Position numbers and translations under genes: made by a program
Source: CAYNJF01 sp964397555
Lineage (GTDB): Bacteria; Pseudomonadota; Gammaproteobacteria; Berkiellales; Berkiellaceae
Assembly (NCBI GenBank): GCA_964397555.1
Contig: CAYNJF010000076.1
Location: 1-8,799 of the forward strand
Length of the DNA stretch: 8,799 bases
Direction: 5' to 3'
In this document: positions 1 through 5,420 of the stretch, piece after piece
Numbering within the stretch: the first letter of the stretch is position 1
Layout of the letters: every line of letters starts with the position of its first letter
Notes under the pieces: generated by a model
Told to the model about the DNA's origin: nothing
The model's database searches: none
What the model saw: only the letters and a program-made list of their open reading frames with translations

Positions 1-2665
1 GAACTTTTTCTAATCGAAGCTCTAGCTCAATTGGAGAAGAGCTGGCGTGGATGAGTGCTCGAAGAAATACAATGTAGTCTTTGTAGCTAAGCGAAAGGGT
101 TTGGTTATCAACAATCTGCCAATCTACGCATAAAGCGAGTTTACGCGTTTCTTTTTCTAAACCGCTTAACATGACCTCTTGGGGTATGCCATCATGACTT
201 AAGTGCCATATCCCACCATGCTCGGTAAACACTAAATCGGCCAATGATAGTGGCTTATCTATAGGTGCTCCTCGCTCTAGCAAACGACAGTGGGCATCAA
301 TCAAATAATGAAAATCAGCATCCTTTAGGCCGAAGTACCCTGGTTTACAGTGAAAGATACTAGAGTCATCCAAAGACAAGGAAAACCTTGAAGTTAAATC
401 GTGTTTAAACTGCTCAAACGTACTGTTGCCTAGAGGCGTAAACCAAATCCCACTCTTTTCATGAAACTCAGCCATCAACTTAAACGATGGGTGGGCGCCA
501 TGCTTTAAATCCATAATTTTACGAAGCGCGCCATACTCCCTATGACTTACCCCAACAAAGGTGTCCCCTTTTGTGCACCAATCAAGAACAAGCCCATATC
601 GAGTTTTGCAGTTGTGTTTAAACGTACGTTTTAAATTATTTTGTTTGTCTTCAGAAACCTTGGTACACATCAAACCCTCGACATCTTCAAAGACTCTGTC
701 TTTGAATTTTATAATCTTACGCTTGACTTGTGATTCTTTTATCTTTGAGACAACTTTCATCCATTTATGATAAGCATTCTCGCTTAGTCCGATATATCCA
801 GGTTTATTTCCAATCCAGTGCAGCGTGGTGCCATGGGCCGCGCAGATTCTCGTAAGGTGTTGACTTAACGTTGAATAATTAGAGCTCTCAAGGGGGGTGT
901 ACCAATTGCCATCCCGTTCTTTAGTAAAGGTTCTATGGATGGCTCGTGTCTTTTGCTTTGACGATGGTCTGACAATAAGGCGCTGTAACCTATCATAATC
1001 CTCAGCACTAAGAGAAATAAGCCCCTCATTAATATTCATCCAATTTAAACTAATCCGATGCTTCTTTGCTTTTTTACGAAGTGCCTCCATATATTGTTCA
1101 CTGCTGACTCCAACGGGCACACGAACTGACCAATAGTGATCACATTGAATGAAGAAGAGTTTGGATAAATTAAGATATATTGGAGGAATTTTGCTTGGTC
1201 TAGCTTTAGTCTTAACCGCTAAAGCTTGCATTAATTTCGTGTAACTTGCCTCATCGATTGCCAATTGATCATTCACTAGCTCACAATCTATGTCTAGCCC
1301 AATATCACGACAGGATCCTTGAAAACTGTTTTTCACATTCTTATACGGGCGACCAAATAATGGGGTAAAATAATGAACGCCGCTCCTTTTGAATACTCTA
1401 TCTTTAAGCTTTACCGTTTTGTGTTCAAGTGCGCAAGTGAGAGCACAAGTCCATTTTTCATAATCCAGCTCACTGAGACCAATTTGATGATTTGCTTTTT
1501 CAATCCAATTCAGTGCTAAATTAAATTTTAATGCTTGTTGTTTGAGCTTTGCTTTAAGCCATAAGTTGCATGAGGATAACTCCACAAAGTAACAACCATC
1601 ATCATGTAGTTTAAACTCTGTATTTCTTGCCCGATAAATACTCCAGCGTTCATTGCAGTACTTAATAGCCTCACACCAGACGCCATAATCATGCTCATCT
1701 AAACCTAGGTGCTCTACCACTCCCTTTTGCCAGACCAAGTGTCTTTCTACCCCTAAGCGCGTCAACAATCCATTAAAGAGCAACTCCAAACTTTTTTGAC
1801 TGCGGTCTAACACGGGCGTCAGATAGCACACCTCACCGGACTCTAGCAATGTTCTAGTGAACACCCTGTCTTTGGGATTAACCACTAAAAACTCTTTTGC
1901 CTTTTTTCTTTTTATTATCTCTTTTGTCTTTTTGACTTTTTTAGCCTTATCCTTGAGAACCTCATAGTCAGATACCGGCAACACAAAAAAACCATTCTTA
2001 TCTAATGATGGATTTAGCTTGATCTGGTTTCTTCTAGAAAAATTACGTAGTGTACTTCTTAGCACGTTATAGGGAAGATCCATTAATGCGATGAACACGA
2101 GATCATTTTCTTGAAAAGAGGGTCTTGAATGTAAATAGAGCTGCCTGGCTTTATTTTTGGCTGATGCTTTTCTCAATTGGGAATAATCATCATCATTTAA
2201 CCCAAGATAGCCTACTCTATTTTCAATCAGCGTTACGTTCATTCGATGACGCATGGCTTCGGTTGAAATAATGCAATCTAATTGATTCTTGGTGTAACTC
2301 AATAAAGGTGTGTACCAAACCCCATCAACCTTCTCAAAGGTTCTGTGATGAAAGGGAATAAAGGGGTTATGATCGAACGAAGTTATGCTTGAAGGATCTA
2401 GTTCAATTTGATTTTTTAGCATAACGACATCTTGCTTTGTTAAGCCAATATGTTTTTTCTTATCTTTTAACCAGCGAACCTGAATACCAGACTGATTCTG
2501 GCGTTTGAATTGAGTTATGAAGCCTTTTTGATTATATGGGCTCGTTGGCGCATACCAATGTTCGCCCTGTTGATAGAAAGTTACCCCAAATAAGCAAATT
2601 GTATGTGCTGACTCGACCGTTTCTTCACTTACGGCCATAGCATGAATAGACATAGATTTTGACAT
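1..2665 (-). CDS. Large tandem-repeat protein of unknown function (3' end beyond window)
   Basis: One frame without stops runs from ATG at 2665 to the left edge, giving 888 codons with the C-terminus missing. I do not recognise the family. There is no signal peptide or membrane segment, so it is probably cytoplasmic. After about 20 residues the protein is built from eleven degenerate modules of 62-74 residues, one every 74-85 residues (listed in the repeat entry), with a lysine-rich linker at residues 239-258 between modules 3 and 4. Start choice is uncertain. No Shine-Dalgarno sequence precedes ATG 2665, and in-frame ATGs follow at 2653 and 2638. An in-frame TGA at 2686-2684 limits upstream extension, leaving only a TTG at 2683. 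The gene looks more AT-rich than the Sel1 genes and stands alone, divergent from the peptide operon. The open frame and periodicity are directly visible; the function is unknown. Confidence 0.85.
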   Translation of the reverse strand, partial: MSKSMSIHAMAVSEETVESAHTICLFGVTFYQQGEHWYAPTSPYNQKGFITQFKRQNQSGIQVRWLKDKKKHIGLTKQDVVMLKNQIELDPSSITSFDHNPFIPFHHRTFEKVDGVWYTPLLSYTKNQLDCIISTEAMRHRMNVTLIENRVGYLGLNDDDYSQLRKASAKNKARQLYLHSRPSFQENDLVFIALMDLPYNVLRSTLRNFSRRNQIKLNPSLDKNGFFVLPVSDYEVLKDKAKKVKKTKEIIKRKKAKEFLVVNPKDRVFTRTLLESGEVCYLTPVLDRSQKSLELLFNGLLTRLGVERHLVWQKGVVEHLGLDEHDYGVWCEAIKYCNERWSIYRARNTEFKLHDDGCYFVELSSCNLWLKAKLKQQALKFNLALNWIEKANHQIGLSELDYEKWTCALTCALEHKTVKLKDRVFKRSGVHYFTPLFGRPYKNVKNSFQGSCRDIGLDIDCELVNDQLAIDEASYTKLMQALAVKTKARPSKIPPIYLNLSKLFFIQCDHYWSVRVPVGVSSEQYMEALRKKAKKHRISLNWMNINEGLISLSAEDYDRLQRLIVRPSSKQKTRAIHRTFTKERDGNWYTPLESSNYSTLSQHLTRICAAHGTTLHWIGNKPGYIGLSENAYHKWMKVVSKIKESQVKRKIIKFKDRVFEDVEGLMCTKVSEDKQNNLKRTFKHNCKTRYGLVLDWCTKGDTFVGVSHREYGALRKIMDLKHGAHPSFKLMAEFHEKSGIWFTPLGNSTFEQFKHDLTSRFSLSLDDSSIFHCKPGYFGLKDADFHYLIDAHCRLLERGAPIDKPLSLADLVFTEHGGIWHLSHDGIPQEVMLSGLEKETRKLALCVDWQIVDNQTLSLSYKDYIVFLRALIHASSSPIELELRLEKV
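50..2605 (-). repeat. Eleven degenerate ~78-residue protein modules in the large repeat protein
   Basis: Hand alignment of the translation shows these modules (residue ranges): 21-87, 104-168, 181-242, 262-335, 341-410, 418-483, 495-564, 573-639, 651-718, 727-791, 805-872. Each tends to have four elements in order: a basic start ending in Phe (KDRVF in modules 4, 6 and 9); a Gly-aromatic strand (GVWYTPL, GNWYTPL, GIWFTPL); a Leu-rich helix followed by a Leu-x-Trp-Ile strand (LNWIEK, LHWIGN, LDWCTK); and a Gly-aromatic-x-Gly-Leu turn leading into Asp-Tyr and a helix (GYLGLNDDDY, GYIGLSENAY, QIGLSELDY). Modules 3, 7 and 11 are the most eroded. Even the shared KDRVF motif uses different codons in each copy, so these are old duplications held at protein level, not recent DNA repeats. 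Confidence 0.8.
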
Positions 2666-2761
2666 AGGTAATAGTAAAGACAATCACGTACAAGTGGCGA
2701 TTAATTTAGACAATTAACAAATTAAAATCAATCAAAATAGACTAGATTGGCCAAAACAATC

Positions 2762-2781
2762 AAGTTAACTAACTTATTATA
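2762..2781 (-). promoter_or_regulatory. Candidate -10 box and adjoining 14-bp palindrome for the repeat-protein gene
   Basis: On the minus strand a perfect TATAAT (2781-2776) lies about 110 bp upstream of the repeat-protein start. No good -35 hexamer stands at the usual distance; the bases there are close to TGAGGG. Directly downstream is a palindrome with six-base arms, AAGTTA (2762-2767) and TAACTT (2770-2775), separated by AC. It would cover the expected transcription start, which is a common place for a repressor operator. A weak -35 with an operator-like palindrome fits a regulated promoter. This is inference from sequence only. Confidence 0.3.
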
Positions 2782-3111
2782 TCAATCTAATGGTGCCCCC
2801 CTCATTAACCTTTTGATTTTCTCTGGTGATAGGGTCTTTGGTATTTATTCAAAATCAGCTTAAATTTTTAGGGTGAGTACTTTTACTCTGGTGAAGGGTT
2901 CATGGATGCTTTTTATGTTTTATCAAAGAAGATCAATGCGTCAAAATTTACGCAGAGAATTTTCTAACCTCTATCCATTCAGAGAATAAATGAAACCTTA
3001 GAAATAGGATTGAGATGAGCCAATGGGCGTCCACCCTAAAGTATTCCAACTTATTAATCATCCATTTATTTATCGTATTTGCAGATAATATTAGTTTAAA
3101 TAAAGGTTTGC

Positions 3112-3141
3112 TTGCCGTGTCTGAACAGGATTTGATATTAT
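3112..3141 (+). promoter_or_regulatory. Candidate extended -10 promoter for the peptide-kdsB-phosphatase operon
   Basis: TTGCCG (3112-3117, four of six matches to TTGACA) is followed after 18 bp by TATTAT (3136-3141, five of six matches to TATAAT). A TGA immediately before the -10 supplies the extended -10 TGn element. Transcription would begin near 3148, about 47 nt before the peptide start codon. It is the best match I found upstream of this operon, but the region is AT-rich and chance matches are likely. Confidence 0.35.
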
Positions 3142-3194
3142 TTAAATGGATTTTGAATAGAAAGAATTCTAAATAAATACACAAAGGGATCATT

Positions 3195-3239
3195 ATGAAG
3201 CAACTTAATCAGTTTGAAGTCGATCAAGTGAATGGCGGT
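3195..3239 (+). other. Double-glycine leader segment with predicted cleavage after Gly15
   Basis: This segment encodes the 15-residue leader. The spacing of Leu4, Glu8, Val9, Val12, Gly14 and Gly15 fits the family consensus for C39-peptidase substrates without a gap. It is read directly from the translation; actual cleavage is inferred, because the matching transporter is not in view. Confidence 0.7.
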
Positions 3240-3428
3240 ATTACAGCAACTCAAGTCGTTGCGGGTATTTACGTAGTCGCCGAATTACCTCACATGATGC
3301 ATGGTTTTATTGAGTTCGTTAACTATGTCGAGGGTTTGCGTCAAAATGGCCCACAAGAAGGTGACTATTTCGGTAACTTCTTTAATGACAACCTTGTAAA
3401 ACCTGTAAAAGGATTCGTGGGTGGCTAA
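3195..3428 (+). CDS. Double-glycine leader peptide (class II bacteriocin/microcin-type precursor)
   Basis: This 77-residue precursor has a leader of 15 residues, MKQLNQFEVDQVNGG, matching the double-glycine pattern: Leu at -12, Glu at -8, Val at -7, Val at -4, Gly-Gly at -2/-1. Such leaders are known to be cut after GG by C39 peptidase domains of ABC exporters. The predicted core has 62 residues, no cysteine, an amphipathic or hydrophobic first half (residues 16-46), a Gly/Asn/Phe-rich second half, and ends in GFVGG. By count it has six acidic and three Lys/Arg residues, unusual for a membrane-permeabilising bacteriocin. AAAGGGA (3183-3189) is a good ribosome binding site. The stop overlaps the downstream cytidylyltransferase start by 8 bp, implying translational coupling. 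No exporter, peptidase or immunity gene is in the window. A secreted signal, bacteriocin or modified peptide are all possible. Confidence 0.75.
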   Translation: MKQLNQFEVDQVNGGITATQVVAGIYVVAELPHMMHGFIEFVNYVEGLRQNGPQEGDYFGNFFNDNLVKPVKGFVGG

Positions 3429-4197
3429 TTTAATCGTCATACCGGCTCGTCTTGCCTCGACGAGGTTTCCCGACAAACCTCTGGTTGAGATTGCCGGTGT
3501 CTCGATGATTAAAAGAGTGGTTGCCATTGCTAAGGCGTCCACTCTTGCCGATCATGTTGTGGTTGCCACCGATGATCATCGACTGAAAGACCATCTTGAT
3601 GGCATCGTTGAAGTCATCATGACCTCCGCCGAGTGCGCAACCGGGAGTGATCGAGTCGCGCAAGTTAGCGCTATGTTGTCCAACGATTTTGAATTAATCT
3701 TCAGTCTTCAAGGCGATGCGGTATTAACCCCACCTTGGATCATAGATGATGTGTTTAAAGCCATGATGGATGAGCCACAAGTCGATATTGCAACTCCAGC
3801 CGTAAAGCTTCATGGAACGGCAAAAGAAGCCTTTTTAGAGCATAAAGTATCGAATCCAAGCTCAGGTACCTGCGTTACCTTTGATCATAATAAACACGCT
3901 TTATACTTTTCAAAACAAGTGATTCCTTTTGACCGAGATGGTGCCGATAGCCCGATTTATCGCCACATTGGTCTTTATGGTTATCGTGCAAAGGCGTTAG
4001 CTGATTTTACAGCGCTTAAACCAACACCTCTTGAGCAAATTGAAAAACTTGAACAACTACGCGCCTTAGAAAACGGAATGACCATTAAAGTCGTTGAAGT
4101 AGATTACAAAGGTCGCACGCATGGCTCGGTAGACAATCCCGACGATGTGAGCCTGATAGAAACTATAATTGAAAAAGAAGGTGAGGTTGTCTTATGA
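3421..4197 (+). CDS. kdsB: CMP-Kdo synthetase family protein (3-deoxy-manno-octulosonate cytidylyltransferase)
   Basis: The 258-residue protein belongs to the CMP-Kdo synthetase family, which joins CTP and a Kdo-type acid sugar into a CMP-sugar in the cytoplasm. Typical motifs are present in order: PARLASTRFPDKPL (8-21, CTP-binding loop), VATDD (48-52), MTSAECATGSDR (67-78), QGD (97-99), ALYFSKQVIPFDRD (160-173), RHIGLYGYR (181-189), LEQLRALENG (210-219) and SVDNPDD (236-242). Asp99 and Asp238 are the expected magnesium ligands. It departs from standard KdsB: QGDEP is QGDAV, followed by LTPPW, and the NPNxVKVV segment is NPSSGTCVTF (145-154). It is probably a paralogous subfamily rather than the housekeeping enzyme, and the acid sugar could differ. 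The GTG start is supported by AAAGGA (3407-3412) and by the family's usual N-terminus. The gene overlaps the peptide gene by 8 bp and the phosphatase gene by 4 bp (ATGA). Confidence 0.85.
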   Translation: MANLIVIPARLASTRFPDKPLVEIAGVSMIKRVVAIAKASTLADHVVVATDDHRLKDHLDGIVEVIMTSAECATGSDRVAQVSAMLSNDFELIFSLQGDAVLTPPWIIDDVFKAMMDEPQVDIATPAVKLHGTAKEAFLEHKVSNPSSGTCVTFDHNKHALYFSKQVIPFDRDGADSPIYRHIGLYGYRAKALADFTALKPTPLEQIEKLEQLRALENGMTIKVVEVDYKGRTHGSVDNPDDVSLIETIIEKEGEVVL

Positions 4198-4850
4198 AGA
4201 CAATACGTCTCTTTATTGCCAGACACGGAAACACCTTTGAGTCCGGGGATACACCAGTGATGGTTGGATTAAAATCTGATCTGCCATTAACCCAAAAAGG
4301 TCATTGCCAAGCCCAAGCTTTGGCTGACTTTTTTTGCGAACAAAACATCCAATTTAAAGATTACTTTTGTGGGACGCTTTCTCGCCAAAAGCAGACCTTG
4401 CAGACCGTCATGAAAGCCATACCGGGTCCGATGCTAGACATCCCTGCTCTTAATGAAATTGATTATGGGCCCTGGGAGGGTCAAACGCCCCAACAGGCTG
4501 AAAAAGATTATGAAACTGAGTTTCAAGCTTGGCATTTGCGAGGCCAATGGCAAGATGCTTTGTTTAATGAGATGTTTGCAAAAAGGCTCAATGGATTGCG
4601 ACTATGGTTGGAGCACGTTCTTAAAAAGAACCAAGATGGCGATTGTGTTTTTGCCGTCTCATCGAATGGGATCATTCGATTGTTACTTTATTTTATGCCC
4701 GATTTATGGACACTCATTACTCAAAATGAGCAGTTTCAATCGTATAAGGTTAAAACTGGGCATTACTGTGAGTTACTCTTAAGCGAAGATGGCATCAAAG
4801 TGGCCCAATGGAATGCCTCTCCAGTCAAAGAAGAGGCAGCGCTAAGCTAA
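4194..4850 (+). CDS. Histidine phosphatase (phosphoglycerate mutase-like) family protein with altered catalytic motif
   Basis: This 218-residue cytoplasmic protein has the histidine phosphatase fold signature RHGNT (residues 10-14, nucleophile His11), the SRQKQT arginine motif (63-68) and NEIDYGPWEG (87-96) with the usual acid residue Glu88. The second active-site motif, normally VSHGxxIR, reads VSSNGIIR (155-162), so the usual histidine is Ser157. Catalysis may therefore be weakened or differ, although Arg10, His11, Arg64 and Glu88 remain. The substrate is unknown; a phosphorylated sugar or sugar acid would fit the neighbouring CMP-sugar synthetase, but that is inference. The start is the ATG of an ATGA overlap with that gene, so the two are probably made in a fixed ratio. 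The last codons lie in a stem-loop shared with the convergent operon. Confidence 0.8.
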   Translation: MKTIRLFIARHGNTFESGDTPVMVGLKSDLPLTQKGHCQAQALADFFCEQNIQFKDYFCGTLSRQKQTLQTVMKAIPGPMLDIPALNEIDYGPWEGQTPQQAEKDYETEFQAWHLRGQWQDALFNEMFAKRLNGLRLWLEHVLKKNQDGDCVFAVSSNGIIRLLLYFMPDLWTLITQNEQFQSYKVKTGHYCELLLSEDGIKVAQWNASPVKEEAALS

Positions 4851-4861
4851 GCCTCTTCTTT
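4827..4861. terminator. Bidirectional stem-loop terminator between convergent genes, inside coding ends
   Basis: AAAGAAGAGGC (4827-4837) and GCCTCTTCTTT (4851-4861) form a perfect 11-bp stem around a 13-nt loop, in which AGC and GCT could extend the pairing past a two-base bulge. Each strand shows the same order: an A-rich foot, a GC-rich top and a T-rich foot, as in bidirectional intrinsic terminators, although the T-tract is interrupted by C. It lies exactly where the phosphatase gene and the 96-residue gene converge, and no other terminator is visible there. Confidence 0.65.
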
Positions 4862-5137
4862 CATCCAATTCGATAAGATATCGATGATCTTCTGAGCCTG
4901 ATCTTGACTTGAGATATTAAACTTGGATTTCATGCGATATTCGCCGTTTTGCTTTTGAAAGCGACCAATACGAAACTTCTTCGGCCCATAGGCTTCATCT
5001 TTAGGGATCCAATCTTGATACTCAAACATGATGGTTGCCCATGCACCTTTGGTTAAGACCTCTTTACGAGTCTCTTTACAAGTAATCACGCCACCATCTT
5101 CATACTGAATGGTAATCTCATCAACCGTCTCTGCCAT
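4847..5137 (-). CDS. Small soluble protein of unknown function, last gene of the Sel1 operon
   Basis: This 96-residue protein has no signal peptide or membrane segment. I do not recognise a named family, though the sequence has the look of a conserved small protein. An N-terminal strand-rich part (residues 6-46, with GAWATIMF at 32-39) leads into a basic central segment (KKFRIGRFQKQNGEYRMKSK, 53-72) and a C-terminal amphipathic helix (about 76-96). A strand-rich body, basic aromatic surface and C-terminal helix would suit nucleic-acid binding, but this is only a fold guess. The ATG is well supported by AGGAGGA, which overlaps the stop of the preceding membrane-protein gene 8 bp upstream. Its stop codon overlaps the convergent phosphatase gene by 4 bp. 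Confidence 0.7.
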   Translation of the reverse strand: MAETVDEITIQYEDGGVITCKETRKEVLTKGAWATIMFEYQDWIPKDEAYGPKKFRIGRFQKQNGEYRMKSKFNISSQDQAQKIIDILSNWMKEEA

Positions 5138-5145
5138 GGTTCCTC

Positions 5146-5409
5146 CTATTTAATTAATTTGGTGGCAATGTAACACGAGAGCGCACCAGATGCGACACCC
5201 AATAGATAGCTTCCTCTAAGAAGCATCAAAAGCACCTCGGTAAACCCAAAGGAGCTCTGAGGGTAATAGGCAAAAGCAACGCCCAACCAAATAACCATGG
5301 GCAGAACCATCGCCACCAAAAAAATACGCTTAAACCGCTTTGGCAAGGTTACCAGCATGATGACCATAAAGACGAATGCAATGACATTAAGCAAAGCCAA
5401 AACAACCAC
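5146..5409 (-). CDS. Small three-helix membrane protein of unknown function
   Basis: The 87-residue product is strongly hydrophobic, with predicted transmembrane segments at about residues 2-22, 29-48 and 60-84. The basic loop PKRFKR (23-28) between the first two helices and the C-terminal lysines suggest how it sits in the inner membrane by the positive-inside rule. I recognise no family motif. The start is GTG, chosen because GAGAGG lies six bases upstream. It begins 11 bp after the Sel1 gene stop and ends 8 bp before the 96-residue gene, so it belongs to that operon. It might partner the secreted Sel1 protein at the membrane, but nothing in the sequence proves this. Confidence 0.65.
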   Translation of the reverse strand: MVVLALLNVIAFVFMVIMLVTLPKRFKRIFLVAMVLPMVIWLGVAFAYYPQSSFGFTEVLLMLLRGSYLLGVASGALSCYIATKLIK

Positions 5410-5420
5410 GTGAACCTCTC

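Larger units (their letters stand above)
2666..3194. other. AT-rich intergenic region between divergent genes
   Basis: These 529 bp separate the start of the repeat protein from the start of the GG-leader peptide. They hold the promoter candidates and palindrome listed separately. I see no RNA gene, terminator or mobile-element end. A 21-codon frame (ATG 2902 to TAA 2967) has a purine-rich GAAGGG only three bases upstream and no supporting family features. A minus-strand frame at 2948-3193 lacks a ribosome binding site. I call neither a gene. The length exceeds what two promoters need, so a small RNA or long leader remains possible. Confidence 0.6.

Noticed and set aside
561..770. 69-codon plus-strand frame in the left region
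   Set aside because: It lies antisense within the continuous 888-codon repeat-protein frame, whose periodic modules show which strand is coding.
50..2605. CRISPR array or DNA-level tandem repeat
   Set aside because: The periodicity exists only in the protein; DNA copies are strongly diverged, with no identical repeats or unique spacers.
2745..2761. GATTG...CAATC inverted repeat as a terminator
   Set aside because: Five-base arms with a 7-nt loop and no T-tract, in AT-rich DNA, are too weak to call.
2948..3193. 81-codon minus-strand frame upstream of the GG-peptide gene
   Set aside because: It has no ribosome binding site, its start overlaps the peptide gene's own ribosome binding site, and it covers the likely peptide promoter. 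The product looks like translated AT-rich non-coding DNA.
3285..3663. Minus-strand frames opposite the peptide and cytidylyltransferase genes
   Set aside because: They are antisense to well-supported genes and show no recognisable protein features.
4453..4782. 109-codon plus-strand frame inside the phosphatase gene
   Set aside because: It is in another frame of a gene with clear histidine phosphatase motifs and has no features of its own.
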